In this document: positions 1 to 8,724 of the stretch, one piece after another
How the letters are laid out: every line of letters starts with the position of its first letter
Numbering within the stretch: the stretch's first letter is position 1
Source of the DNA: Streptomyces cucumeris
Lineage (GTDB): Bacteria > Actinomycetota > Actinomycetes > Streptomycetales > Streptomycetaceae
Reading direction: 5' to 3'
Length of the DNA: 41,141 nucleotides
Assembly (NCBI RefSeq): GCF_024295805.1
Contig: NZ_JANCLX010000053.1
Span: forward strand, 1-41,141
The notes under the pieces: model-generated
What the model saw: only the letters and a program-made list of their open reading frames with translations
Told to the model about the DNA's origin: nothing
Database searches by the model: none
Made by a program: the position numbers and the translations under genes

Positions 1-54
1 GCGGGCCTGCGACGGGCCGGGTAGTGGGCAACGCGCCGCGGTAGGTAGGCGGCG

Positions 55-91
55 GTGGGCCGGTGTCCCGTGTTCCGGGGCACCGGCCCAC
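55..91. terminator. Hairpin terminator beyond the LuxR-type gene
   Basis: A 16-bp stem (55-70 pairing with 76-91) closes a 5-nt loop. The only non-Watson-Crick pair (66/80) is a U-G wobble in a rightward transcript and an A-C mismatch in a leftward one. It may therefore mainly terminate a rightward gene lying left of the window, but it also sits 21 bp beyond the stop of the leftward LuxR-type gene and could serve both. No U tract follows, as is common in high-GC actinobacteria. Confidence 0.6.
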
Positions 92-111
92 TGCCCGTCC
101 GCGCGCCACCA

Positions 112-1926
112 TCACTTCGGTCCGTCGTCGAGCAAGGGCGCCAACGCGCGTCTGCCAGTGATGCCGAGTTTCCGGAATCCACTGGTCAAGTGGTTCTCCA
201 CGGTCCGTTGCGTGATGAACAGGGTGTCGGCGATCTCCCGGTTGGTCAGTCCGCGGGCCGCGAGCTCCGCGACGCGGCGTTCGCGGTCGGTCAACGCCGA
301 AGCCCCGGCCGTGTGCGCCCGCCGGGGCCGCGCGCCGAACGCCCGCAACCGCTCGCGGGCCAGATCGGCGAGGCGGACGGCCCCGCACTGCCGGGCGAGG
401 TCCAGCCCACGACGGGCCGTCTCCCGGCCCAGCCGGGCGTGTCCGGCCTCGAAGCGCAAGGTGCCGTACTCGACCAGTGAACGGGCCAGTTCGAGCGTGG
501 CTCCCGCTTCCTCCAGCAAGCCGACGGATGTTTCCAGCTGCTTCAGGCCCTGTCGGCCGCGCACGGTCACGGCGGCCGTGCGCAGGCTGATGCCGAGGGT
601 ACGGGGGGTGCCCCAGTCCCGGGCCTGCTCCAGCTCCTGGTGGGCCAGGTGCGCGGCCTGACCGGAACGGCCCAGGGCGAGCTGGGCGAGGGCAGCGAGG
701 GATCTCCACGGAAGGATGGCGGGGTTGTCCCGCTGCCAGGCGATCTGGCGGCGTCCGCACTCCAGCAGATCCTCCAGGGCATCGGCGAACCGGCCGTCGG
801 CCAGGCGCATGCGCGCGCGTGCCTCCAGCAGATGCGTCCACTGCCAGACGTCTCCGTACCGCTCGGGTTCGGCGAGGCCGAGCAGCGGCTCGGCCTCCTC
901 ATGCCGTCCCGTCTCCGCCAGCACGCGCAGAACACCGGCGAGAGCGAGGGGGACCATGGGGTTTCCGCGGGAGACCGAGGCCAGATCGAGCCAGCGGTGT
1001 CCCGCGTCGAGGGCGGCGGGAAGGCGGCCGGTCCGGTAGGCCACTTCGCACCGGCCCAGCGAGACCAGTGTCCGCGCGGTGGTGGCGTCGCACCACCGCG
1101 TCTGCTCCGACAGGCGGTCGAGGATCCGCGCTGTCTCCTCCAACCGGTCGCACCACACCAGGGCCAGGGCACCCAGCGCGATCGCGCGGGTGATGACATC
1201 GTCCTGTGGCAGCGGTCCGTCCAGCGCGTCACGGGCGTACGCGGCCACGGTGGCGGCATCGGCGGGGCGGCCCACCGCAAGCGCCGACCGGACGGCCGCG
1301 GTGGCCCGTTCGCGGATCCGGTCCTCGTCGGTCGACAGCCTGGTCAGCCTCCCGTCCGTCCTCGACCGCCGGTCCGGATCCTCCAGTCCGATCAGAACAC
1401 GCTGCAGACGCAGCCCGAACACGGCATCGCCACATGGCCGGTCGCTCGCGGTCAGCAGTCCGGCCTCACGGTCGAGGAGTTCGGCCGCCTGGCAGCCGCG
1501 CTGGCCTCGCTCCAGGGCGTCGGCCAGGACGGGGACCACCTCCAGCCGTGCCGAGTCCGTGGTGAGCGTGTTCAGCGACGCGGACAAGTGGCGGACCGCG
1601 GCGGCCGGGTGAGCCGGTGCCTCGGCACGGCCGAGTTCGGCCAGCAGGACCTCCTGTCCGGACGAAGGAGGTTCGCGCAGCGCGCGCCGCAAATAGGCCA
1701 CGGCCCGCTCGGAGTCGCCGCGTGCCGTGGCCAGTCGCGCTGCGGCGCGCAGCGCGCCGACCACCCAGTGCCGCCCGCCGGGCTCGGCGTCGAGCAGATG
1801 ACCGGCGACCTCCTCCAGCGGGCCGTCCCGGTCGTGCAGCAGCCGGGCCGTCCGGTACTGCGGGTCTGATCCATCGTGCCGGCCGGACGTGTCGATGACT
1901 TCCCCCTCGTATGGGCGGGCGGCCAT
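112..1926 (-). pseudogene. LuxR-family regulator of the large ATP-binding (LAL) type, N-terminal ATPase lost
   Basis: The C-terminus is a clear LuxR/GerE DNA-binding domain (LTDRERRVAELAARG, then TNREIADTLFITQRTVENH). Most of the remainder is a TPR-like helical array. The N-terminal part (RTARLLHDRDGPLEEVAGHL, then AVAYLRRALREPP) matches what normally lies in the middle of LAL regulators, just after the AAA/NACHT-type ATPase. No Walker A or B motif is present. LAL proteins usually have about 900 residues; here about 604 remain from the only reasonable ATG (1926). No Shine-Dalgarno sequence precedes that ATG, and the hydrolase gene with its terminator lies directly upstream, so the missing 5' portion is not nearby. 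I read it as a 5'-deleted remnant. A functional stand-alone TPR-HTH protein cannot be excluded because the frame is open throughout. Confidence 0.65.
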
Positions 1927-1960
1927 GCCGGGCGCACACCACGAGATGTTCCTGTCGCCA

Positions 1961-2000
1961 CCGGCGGGGGCCACATCATCATCGATGTGACCCCCGCCGG
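1961..2000 (-). terminator. Strong hairpin terminator of the hydrolase gene
   Basis: A 17-bp stem (1961-1977 with 1984-2000) has a 6-nt loop. The single irregular pair (1971/1990) is G-U in the leftward transcript and C-A in the rightward one, so the structure is best formed by leftward mRNA. It begins 10 bp beyond the stop of the alpha/beta hydrolase, and its far arm ends 35 bp before the first usable start of the LuxR remnant, separating the two units. Confidence 0.75.
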
Positions 2001-2009
2001 CGGTGCGTC

Positions 2010-2804
2010 TCAGGCGCTGTGCCGGCCGAGGAAGTCGGTGATGAGCTTCTGCCATTCCTCGGGGCGTTCCACCATGGGCAGGTGGCCGGTGGGGATCTCC
2101 ACCAGCTCGGCGCCCGGGATGGTGTCGGCGAGCTGGTGGTGCTGGCGGGTGGAGGTGAACCAGTCCTGGGTGGTGGAGATGACCAGTGTGGGCACCGTGA
2201 TGTGCGGGAGGTCGTCGCGGACATCGATGCGGGGTACCAGACCCGCGTGTTCGGGGGTGCCCTCGGCGATGCTGGCGGCGGTGAATCCGATGGCCTGCTG
2301 GACCTGTTCGTCCGGCATCGCCTCCAGCGCGTCGGCACCCAGGGCCATCATCGTCAGGTACTCGGCCAGCATCTGGCGGTCGCCGGACTGGGCCAGCTTG
2401 CGCCAGATGGGCAGGGAGAGGGATTGGCGGTTGTCGCGGCGGGGGAAGGTGGCGGTCAGCACGAGGGCGGTGACGCGCTCGGGGTGGCGGGCGGCGGCGC
2501 GGATGGCGACGGGGCCGCCGAGGGAGTAGCCGGACAGGGCGAAGGTGTCCAGGCCCTCGGCCACGGCGGCGGCGATCAGCTGGTCGGCGAGGTCGTCCAG
2601 CTCCAGGGGGGTGGTGGCGCGGGGGGTGTCGCCGCTGCCGGGGTAGTCGATGCCGACGACGGTGTGGCGGGCCGCCAGGCCCTGGAGGATCGGACCGTAG
2701 GTTCCGGTCACGCTGCTCCCGGCGCCATGGGCCAGCGCGAGCCCCGGGCCGGAGCCCAGGACGGTGCGGGCGAAGGTCGCCTCGGGCAGGGGACGTGCGG
2801 ACAT
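2010..2804 (-). CDS. Alpha/beta-fold hydrolase
   Basis: 264 residues, the normal size for a single-domain alpha/beta hydrolase. The oxyanion-side motif is LAHGAG near residue 25. The nucleophile elbow is GYSLGG with Ser94. A candidate acid is the Asp in ISTTQDW, and the catalytic His is likely in PTGHLPMVERP, a typical C-terminal His context for epoxide-hydrolase/esterase-like members. The protein is probably cytosolic, with no signal peptide. The start at 2804 has only a weak purine-rich stretch upstream. The HxlR regulator lies 25 bp upstream on the same strand, so the two are likely co-transcribed and the hydrolase may be part of a response to a small reactive compound. The substrate cannot be told from sequence. 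Confidence 0.85.
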   Translation of the reverse strand: MSARPLPEATFARTVLGSGPGLALAHGAGSSVTGTYGPILQGLAARHTVVGIDYPGSGDTPRATTPLELDDLADQLIAAAVAEGLDTFALSGYSLGGPVAIRAAARHPERVTALVLTATFPRRDNRQSLSLPIWRKLAQSGDRQMLAEYLTMMALGADALEAMPDEQVQQAIGFTAASIAEGTPEHAGLVPRIDVRDDLPHITVPTLVISTTQDWFTSTRQHHQLADTIPGAELVEIPTGHLPMVERPEEWQKLITDFLGRHSA

Positions 2805-2829
2805 GATGAGTTCCCTTCTTCGAGCGTGG

Positions 2830-3156
2830 TCATGTGGTTCTTCTGCGCCGCGACCAGGAGCGGATCCACTCCAGTGCGGGCAGCAGGGCCCGGCCGTCGG
2901 GGGTGAGTGTGTAGGTGGCGGGTCCGGGCGGGAGCCGGTCGTGGGTGACGAGCCCGGCGTCGAGGAGTTCGCGGAGCCGGTCGGCGAGCATCTTGGTGCT
3001 GATGTGCCCGATGGCGGTGTGCAGTTCGCCGAAGCGGGCGGGCCGGGTGGCGAGGGTGTGGAGGATGATGCCGTTCCACTTCAGGCCGAGGACCTCGAAC
3101 GCGGCGGTGATGTCCGCGTCGGCCGTGAGCGGCGCGAGGGTGGTGCGGGCTGCCAT
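2830..3156 (-). CDS. HxlR-family winged-helix transcriptional regulator
   Basis: 108 residues, typical of the HxlR/YodB/DUF24 family. The helix-turn-helix and wing are visible as FEVLGLKWNGIILHTL, then FGELHTAIGHISTKMLADRL, then LLDAGLVTHDRL. HxlR-type proteins usually respond to quinones, aldehydes or other electrophiles. Unlike YodB-class members, this one has no cysteine, so thiol sensing is unlikely. It is the first gene of a leftward pair with the hydrolase and lies downstream of an oxidoreductase and an Old Yellow Enzyme. The setting fits electrophile detoxification; the ligand is unknown. Confidence 0.85.
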   Translation of the reverse strand: MAARTTLAPLTADADITAAFEVLGLKWNGIILHTLATRPARFGELHTAIGHISTKMLADRLRELLDAGLVTHDRLPPGPATYTLTPDGRALLPALEWIRSWSRRRRTT

Positions 3157-3287
3157 CGGCTCATGGGTCCTTCGCTCGTGGCGGTTCGGCTCGTGGAGGC
3201 CGGGCCGCAGCCGGCTCGGGGGGCGCCGGCCGCGGCCCGGGTGGCCGCCTCGTCGGTGTCTGTGACGCGAGGCGGCGGTATCGGGGG

Positions 3288-4193
3288 TCAGGGCAGCAGG
3301 ACGACCTTGCCCCTGTTGCGACGCGCTTCCAGATCCCTGTGGGCGCGCGCCGCTTCCGCCAAGGGGTAGGTGCGCCAGATCGGCAGCGTGAGCCTGCCGT
3401 CGGCGGCCATCCGCACCAGCTCCGACAGGGATTCCCCGGCCTGGTCGGCGCCGCCGGAGCTGAAGCGGACACCGTGCTGTGCGGCGGACATGTCGGCGAT
3501 GGTGATGACATGTGCGCTGTCGCCGGTCAGGGCGACGGAGTCGGCAAGGACACCGGCGCCGGAGGCGTCGAGGACGAAGTCGACTCCCTGGGGCGCCACG
3601 GCCTTCACCCGCTGTGCCCAGCCGTCGCCGTAGCGGACGGCGGTGGCTCCGAGCGCCGTGACGCGCTCGACGTCGTGCTCACCGACCGTGCCGATGACGG
3701 TGATGCCGCGGGCGACCGCCAGTTGCACGGCGAGGAAGCCCACGCTGCCGGCGGCGCCGTGGACGAGCAGGGTCCGCCCCTCGCGCACACCCAGCTGGGC
3801 GAGGACGCGGGACGCGGTCCGGCCGACCGTCACCAGCGATGCGGCGACCTCCCATGACAGTGCCGCGGGCTTGGCGACAGGCCGTTCCAGCAGGGCGTGT
3901 TCGCCGTAGCTGCCGCCGGCCGTGGCACCGAGGACCTCATCGCCCACGGCGGCCTCGGCTCCCGCACCGACGGCGTCGACGACACCGGCCGCGTCCAGGC
4001 CGGGGACCACGGGAAAGCGGGCCGGGATGGCGGCGGCCATCAGGCCGGAGCGGATCTTTATGTCGAGTGGATTCACCGAGGCGGCTCGCACTCGGATCCG
4101 GACCTGACCCGGTCCGGGCTCCGGCGGGGTGACCTCCGACAGCCGGAGCACCTCGGGCGCGCCGTACTCGGAGAAGGCGATTGCGGTGGACAT
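3288..4193 (-). CDS. NADP-dependent quinone-type oxidoreductase (MDR superfamily)
   Basis: 301 residues. The protein has an N-terminal GroES-like domain (EPGPGQVRIRVRAASVNPLD; PVVPGLDAAGVVDAVG) and a Rossmann domain with the dinucleotide motif VHGAAGSVGFLAVQLA. Structural-zinc cysteines are absent, which places it with zinc-independent quinone oxidoreductases/enoyl reductases rather than alcohol dehydrogenases. A Shine-Dalgarno sequence, GGGAGG, sits 5 nt before the ATG at 4193. The gene starts 41 bp after the Old Yellow Enzyme stop, so the two are probably one transcript. Both families reduce activated double bonds or quinones with NAD(P)H, which suggests a shared detoxification role. Cofactor preference is inferred. 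Confidence 0.85.
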   Translation of the reverse strand: MSTAIAFSEYGAPEVLRLSEVTPPEPGPGQVRIRVRAASVNPLDIKIRSGLMAAAIPARFPVVPGLDAAGVVDAVGAGAEAAVGDEVLGATAGGSYGEHALLERPVAKPAALSWEVAASLVTVGRTASRVLAQLGVREGRTLLVHGAAGSVGFLAVQLAVARGITVIGTVGEHDVERVTALGATAVRYGDGWAQRVKAVAPQGVDFVLDASGAGVLADSVALTGDSAHVITIADMSAAQHGVRFSSGGADQAGESLSELVRMAADGRLTLPIWRTYPLAEAARAHRDLEARRNRGKVVLLP

Positions 4194-4234
4194 CAGAACC
4201 TCCCAGGTAGGGGCCGCGTTGACGGGCTCGCCGG

Positions 4235-5305
4235 TCAGGCGGTGAGGGTCGGGTAGTCGGTGTATCCGCGGTGGTCGCCGCCGTAGAAGGTGGCCTTGTC
4301 CGCGGTGTTGAACGGACCGCCGGCAGCCAGGCGCCGGGGCAGGTCGGGGTTGGCGAGGAACAGCGCCCCGTAGGCCACCATGTCCGCGCTGCCGTCCTCC
4401 ACCAGCTTCAGCGCGTCGACGCCGGTGGCGTCCGGGTAGGTGAACGGGTTGAGGACGAACGTGCCCGGCCAGGCCTTGCGCAGCCGTGCGGTCAGGGAGG
4501 TGTCCGGGCCCTCCATCAGGTGCAGATAGGCAAGGTCCAGAGCGGCGAGCCGGTCCAGCAACGCCCCGTAGACCTCAGCCGGGTTGTCCTCGGTGATGTC
4601 GTTGAAGATGTTCCCGGGCGAGATCCGCAGGCCCACCCGGTGGCCGCCGATGGCTTCGGCCACGGCCGTGACGACCTCGGCGGCGAAGCGGATCCGGCCC
4701 TCGGTGGAGCCGCCCCAGCCGTCGGTGCGCTGGTTGGTGTTGTCCGCGAGGAACTGGTGGACCAGGTAGCCGTTGGCGCCGTGGATCTCCACACCGTCGA
4801 AGCCGGCCTCGATGGCGTTGCGCGCCGCGCTCGCGAAGTCGCCGACGGTCTGCCGGATCTCCTCCTCGGTCAGCTCCTGCGGCGTGATGAAGTCCTGCGG
4901 ACCCTGGTGGGTGTACACCTTGCCCTGGGCGGCCACCGCCGACGGCGCGACCGGTGTCAGGCCGTCGGGCAGCAGGCTGGGGTGACCGATCCGGCCGGTG
5001 TGCATGAGCTGAGCGAAGATCACCCCTCCCTCGCGGTGCACGGCGTCGGTCACCGTCCGCCATGCCCGGACCTGGCCGGGCGTGTGCAGGCCGGGGGTGT
5101 CGGGGTAGCCCTGGCCGACGGTCGAGGGCTGGATGCCCTCGGTGACGATCAGCCCGGCGTCGGCACGCTGCGCGTAGTACGTGGCCATCAGCTCCGTCGG
5201 CTCGGCGCCGGGGCCGTACGCACGGCTGCGGGTCATCGGAGCCATCGCGATACGGCTGGTCAGGTGCTTGTCGCCCAGGACGATCGGATCAAAAGCAGTG
5301 GTCAT
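4235..5305 (-). CDS. Old Yellow Enzyme-family alkene reductase
   Basis: 356 residues, the standard length for NemA/OYE-type FMN enzymes. The N-terminus has LTSRIAMAPMTRSRA. The active-site His/Asn pair is in EIHGANGYLVHQFL, followed by NQRTDGWGGS and the phosphate-binding C-terminal stretch. These enzymes use NADPH and FMN to reduce the C=C bond of alpha,beta-unsaturated carbonyls, nitrate esters or maleimides. The gene is divergent from a MarR regulator, with a tandem dyad between them about 65-115 bp upstream of this start, which is the classic layout for electrophile-induced expression. The downstream quinone-type reductase is likely in the same operon. Confidence 0.92.
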   Translation of the reverse strand: MTTAFDPIVLGDKHLTSRIAMAPMTRSRAYGPGAEPTELMATYYAQRADAGLIVTEGIQPSTVGQGYPDTPGLHTPGQVRAWRTVTDAVHREGGVIFAQLMHTGRIGHPSLLPDGLTPVAPSAVAAQGKVYTHQGPQDFITPQELTEEEIRQTVGDFASAARNAIEAGFDGVEIHGANGYLVHQFLADNTNQRTDGWGGSTEGRIRFAAEVVTAVAEAIGGHRVGLRISPGNIFNDITEDNPAEVYGALLDRLAALDLAYLHLMEGPDTSLTARLRKAWPGTFVLNPFTYPDATGVDALKLVEDGSADMVAYGALFLANPDLPRRLAAGGPFNTADKATFYGGDHRGYTDYPTLTA

Positions 5306-5371
5306 GGCCTTCTTCCTCGGGATGAGTGACGTTTCGCGGCTCAGGGCGATCCGCCGCCGCGGCGGCTGATG

Positions 5372-5420
5372 CCTGTCCGAACAAGTAAATCACTTGTCTG
5401 AACAGGTAAATCCCCTGCGA
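5372..5420. promoter_or_regulatory. Tandem dyad operator between alkene reductase and marR
   Basis: The divergent intergenic region holds a perfect inverted repeat ACAAGT-N5-ACTTGT (5381-5397). It is nested in a longer one whose outer arms are CCTGT (5372-5376) and ACAGG (5402-5406). A related second half follows, GAACAGGTAAATCCCCTG, so two 21-bp units (GAACAAGTAAATCACTTG and GAACAGGTAAATCCCCTG) stand head to tail. The arrangement suits two MarR dimers controlling both genes. The assignment to this MarR protein is by position. Confidence 0.65.
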
Positions 5421-5524
5421 TCATTCCCGAGGTCTGCTGTGAAGCACGCCACATCCGCCATCTGGCCTTGCCGTGGCTGGGCTCCGGCAGGCTCCATGAG
5501 GGCGCATGGTTGCGAAGGAGGGTT

Positions 5525-6115
5525 ATGTTGTCCGGGCAGGAAAGCGAGGAGGAGATGGCGCAGTCCACGCCGGGGGCCGGGCGGTGTTTCATGGAACCGG
5601 GGCAGGAGGCCACCGTCCCGGTGCCGACCGCGGCCGACGGTGGTCCGATCGGCCACGCGATCTTCCGGCTGGCCCGTCTGCACCGTATGTTCGCGGGCCG
5701 GTTGCTGCGCCGTATCGGTCTCCATCCGGGCCAGGAGCTCGTCATGATGCAGCTGTGGGAGCTCGGTGTGCAGCGGCAGGCGGACCTGGTGCGGCTGATG
5801 GACTCCGATGCCGCCACCATGACCCGCACCGTCCGGCGTCTGGAGCGGGCCGGCTTCGTCAGCCGCCGTCCCTCAGCCACCGACGGGCGCGTGTCACTCA
5901 TCGAATCCACCGCCGCCGGTCATGCCCTGCGCCGCGAGGTCGAGCGGAGCTGGGGCCGGCTCGAGGAGCTGGTGGCCGCGGACCTCTCCGACGATGAGCG
6001 CGTCGCGGTCCTGCGCACCCTGGAACGCCTGGAGTGCAACCTCGTGCGGGCTGCCGATCCCATGGGCGCCACCAAGACCCCAGCATCACAAGAACGATTC
6101 CCCGCAGATCGATAG
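5525..6115 (+). CDS. MarR-family transcriptional regulator
   Basis: About 196 residues from the ATG at 5525, which follows AAGGAGG with a short 3-nt spacer. ATGs at 5555 and 5591 are alternatives, since the first 35 residues are low-complexity and lie outside the MarR fold. The winged helix is clear: ELGVQRQADLVRLMDSDAAT (HTH), TMTRTVRRLERAGFVSRRPS (recognition helix and wing start), then the DGR-V wing. No cysteine is obvious in the sensing region. It is divergent from the Old Yellow Enzyme gene across a tandem dyad and is the likely repressor of that gene and of itself. The inducer is presumably an electrophilic substrate of the reductases. Confidence 0.88.
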   Translation: MLSGQESEEEMAQSTPGAGRCFMEPGQEATVPVPTAADGGPIGHAIFRLARLHRMFAGRLLRRIGLHPGQELVMMQLWELGVQRQADLVRLMDSDAATMTRTVRRLERAGFVSRRPSATDGRVSLIESTAAGHALRREVERSWGRLEELVAADLSDDERVAVLRTLERLECNLVRAADPMGATKTPASQERFPADR

Positions 6116-6292
6116 GCGCTTACGTGGTCTGCCACGTCACCCCGGTCCTCCGTGCGACCGGCAGGCCCCATCACTCTCCCGGTGCTCCGCGAGGGGGAGC
6201 AGCGTGGAAATACGCGGAGCACTACCTGCTCCGTGCGTACCCGCACCGCATACGTAGTCCGACAGCCCGCGATGAATCACGTACGTATCGTA

Positions 6293-6310
6293 TGAGACAT
6301 CTCTGTCTCA
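6293..6310. promoter_or_regulatory. TetR operator-like inverted repeat
   Basis: TGAGAC-N6-GTCTCA is a perfect 6-bp dyad 20 bp before the TetR start. A further half-site copy, GTCTCA, lies at 6325-6330 and runs into the start codon. The A/T-rich stretch just before it (about 6281-6292) could be the -10 region. Position suggests autoregulation of the TetR-MFS pair. Confidence 0.55.
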
Positions 6311-6329
6311 CATGCGTTACTCTTGTCTC

Positions 6330-6881
6330 ATGTCCGTTGATCGTGAACACGTTCTGCGCGCCGCCGCCGAGCTGCTCGCCCGTAAGGCCACGGCGTCCAT
6401 GGATGAGATCGCCAAGTCCGCCGGGATCAGCCGCGCCACCCTGCACCGGCACTTCGCCGGGCGGGACGCGCTCGTCCAGGCGCTCGGTGTGCTCGGTATC
6501 CAGCTCGTCGAGGAGCGGCTCGCGGCCGCTCGGATCGACGAGGGGGATCCGGTCGACGCGGTGCGGCGCCTGGTCACCGAGGCGCTGCCGGTGTCGGGCT
6601 TCCTCGCGTTCCTCTACGGCGAGAACCAGCTCTACGAGTCCGAGGCGATGGACGAGGGCTGGGAGCGCATCGACGAACACGTGGGCGCGTTGTTCCGGCG
6701 GGGCCAGGAGCAGGGACTGTTCCGGCTCGACCTGACACCGGCCTGGCTGACCGAGGCGTTGTACGCCCTGATCGCGGCCTCGGCCTGGAGTGCCCAGGAA
6801 GGCAGGATCGCGTCCAAGGACGCGGGTCACATGGTCTCCGAGCTACTGCTCGGAGGAATGATTCGGAGTGTGGAGAAGTGA
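6330..6881 (+). CDS. TetR-family regulator of the adjacent efflux pump
   Basis: About 183 residues from the ATG at 6330; an in-frame ATG at 6312 would add six residues. The N-terminal TetR HTH is visible: REHVLRAAAELLARK, then DEIAKSAGISRATLHRHFAG. The C-terminal helical region is ligand-binding. Neither ATG has a recognisable ribosome binding site, so a leaderless or near-leaderless mRNA is possible. The stop overlaps the GTG of the MFS gene by 4 bp (GTGA), indicating translational coupling. The usual role is repression of the efflux operon, relieved by a pump substrate. Confidence 0.87.
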   Translation: MSVDREHVLRAAAELLARKATASMDEIAKSAGISRATLHRHFAGRDALVQALGVLGIQLVEERLAAARIDEGDPVDAVRRLVTEALPVSGFLAFLYGENQLYESEAMDEGWERIDEHVGALFRRGQEQGLFRLDLTPAWLTEALYALIAASAWSAQEGRIASKDAGHMVSELLLGGMIRSVEK

Positions 6882-8608
6882 CTGGCAAGACCCCAGAGCG
6901 CCTGACCGGCCCGCACCGGGCCCCGCGGCCCGGCGCGGCCGCGGGGGCTCCGGGACGCTGGCTCGCCCTGTCGGTGCTCATCCTCGCCGTGCTGCTGGTG
7001 GCCGTCGACGCGACGGTCCTCGGTCTGGCGACGCCGTACCTCAGCGAGGACCTGGAGCCGACCGGCAACCAGTTGCTGTGGATAGGCGATGTCTACTCGT
7101 TCGTCATCGCGGGCCTGCTGGTGTCCATGGGCAGTCTCGGCGACCGCATCGGCCGTAAGAAGCTGCTGCTCACCGGCGCCACCGCATTCGGCGGGCTGTC
7201 GCTGCTCGCCGCGTACGCCACGTCACCCGAGATGCTGATCGCGGCCCGTGCGCTGCTCGGTGTCGCGGGTGCCACGCTGATGCCGTCCACCCTCGCCCTC
7301 ATCCGCAACCTCTTCCCCGATCCGAGGGAACGCAGTGTCGCCATCGGCATCTGGGGTGCCGCGGCGTCCGCGGGTGCGGCGGTCGGGCCGATCGTCGGTG
7401 GATTCCTGCTGGAGCACTTCTGGTGGGGTTCGGTGTTCCTCATCAACCTGCCCGTGATGGCCGTGCTCGTCCTCGTCGGTGTGAAACTGCTGCCGGAGTC
7501 CAAGAACCCCGACCCCGGCCCTTGGGACCTGCTCAGCGTCGGTTTCTCCCTGGTCGGCATGATCGGTGTCGTCTACTGCGTCAAGGAGCTGGCCACACAT
7601 GCCACCGGCGCGGCGGCGATCGTGGCGGGCCTGATCGGCGTCCTCGCGCTGCTGGCGTTCGTCCGGCGCCAACTGACGCTTCCGAAACCGCTGTTGGACA
7701 TGCGGCTGTTCAAGCACCGTGGCTTCTCCGGCGCGGTCCTGGCCGACCTGCTCACCATCCTGGGCCTGTCCGGGCTGGTCTTCTTCCTGTCGCAGTTCCT
7801 GCAACTCGTCCAGGGACGGACACCGCTCGAGGCGGGACTCGCCGAACTGCCCGCGGCCATCGGTGCCGTGGCCGCGGGGCTGGTGGCCGGTGCGGCCGCC
7901 CGGCGCTACTCCGTCCGCGCGATCGTGTCCGGAGGTCTGGCGGCCATCGGGCTCTCGCTCGCCGTACTGGTCTTCCTGAACGCCCACACCGGCTTCCCCG
8001 TGCTCGGCGGGGTGCTGCTGGTCGTCGGCGTCGGAGCGGGCTTCTCGTTCACCGTCACCGCCGATGTGATCCTCTCCAGCGTCCCCAAGGAGCAGGCGGG
8101 CGCCGCGTCCGCCGTCTCCGAGACGGCCTACGAACTGGGTGCGGCACTCGGTATCGCTCTGCTCGGTTCGATGGTCACCGGTGTCTACCGCGGCTTCGAG
8201 ACGCCCGCGGGCGTCCCGGCGGACACGGCGGCGGCCGCCCATGAGTCGCTGGGCGGCGCGGCCGAGTCGGCCGCCCACCTGCCGTCGGACCTCGCCGCCG
8301 GACTCCTCGCCTCGGCACAGGACTCGTTCGTGGCCGGGCTGCGGATCGCCTGCGGTGTGGGCGCGGTGGTCCTGCTCGCCACGGCGGTGGGGGCGTGGTT
8401 CCTGCTGCGCGGCCAGACCCTCCAGGACGGTGCCGACGGGGGCACGGACGGGCGACGCCCGTCGGACGGTGGCAGGGCTGACGCTGAGACGATCGGTGCC
8501 GCCGACAGCGACCACCGCGATGGCGGCCAGGCCGCCGGTGCCGACGGGAGCCGACGTGACCATGGCGGCGTGCGCACCGGTGTGACCGAACCCGCTGCCC
8601 GCATCTGA
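6878..8608 (+). CDS. DHA2-type MFS drug transporter (14 TM)
   Basis: 576 residues in the inner membrane. It begins at a GTG that overlaps the TetR stop. The first helix follows a 30-residue cytosolic N-tail, with the DHA2-type VAVDATVLGLATPYL and WIGDVYSFVIAGLLVSMG. The MFS A motif region is SLGDRIGRKKLLL, and the motif C-like helix is GAAASAGAAVGPIVGGFLLE. About fourteen hydrophobic segments can be counted, as in QacA/SmvA/LfrA-like proton-driven exporters of cationic drugs or antibiotics. The last 75 residues are a polar Asp/Gly-rich tail. Coupling to a TetR gene supports inducible efflux; the substrate is not predictable. Confidence 0.92.
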   Translation: MTGKTPERLTGPHRAPRPGAAAGAPGRWLALSVLILAVLLVAVDATVLGLATPYLSEDLEPTGNQLLWIGDVYSFVIAGLLVSMGSLGDRIGRKKLLLTGATAFGGLSLLAAYATSPEMLIAARALLGVAGATLMPSTLALIRNLFPDPRERSVAIGIWGAAASAGAAVGPIVGGFLLEHFWWGSVFLINLPVMAVLVLVGVKLLPESKNPDPGPWDLLSVGFSLVGMIGVVYCVKELATHATGAAAIVAGLIGVLALLAFVRRQLTLPKPLLDMRLFKHRGFSGAVLADLLTILGLSGLVFFLSQFLQLVQGRTPLEAGLAELPAAIGAVAAGLVAGAAARRYSVRAIVSGGLAAIGLSLAVLVFLNAHTGFPVLGGVLLVVGVGAGFSFTVTADVILSSVPKEQAGAASAVSETAYELGAALGIALLGSMVTGVYRGFETPAGVPADTAAAAHESLGGAAESAAHLPSDLAAGLLASAQDSFVAGLRIACGVGAVVLLATAVGAWFLLRGQTLQDGADGGTDGRRPSDGGRADAETIGAADSDHRDGGQAAGADGSRRDHGGVRTGVTEPAARI

Positions 8609-8633
8609 CCCGCCCGCACCATCGGCGCCCGAC

Positions 8634-8663
8634 CGCCGCCGGGGCTTCGGCCACCCGGCGGCG
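8634..8663. terminator. Terminator between convergent MFS and PPOX genes
   Basis: A 10-bp perfect GC stem (8634-8643 with 8654-8663) encloses a loop containing a small TTCG-type structure. It lies 26 bp after the MFS stop and about 60 bp before the end of the opposing PPOX gene. It probably serves both directions. Confidence 0.6.
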
Positions 8664-8724
8664 TCTCCGGGAACTCCAGCCGGGCTCGGCCCCGGTCGGT
8701 CCGGCGATCCCCAGGGGCGCCGTG

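Noticed and set aside
4271..5329. Rightward frame of 352 codons opposite the Old Yellow Enzyme gene
   Set aside because: The leftward strand encodes a complete, well-conserved enzyme; the rightward frame has no motif.
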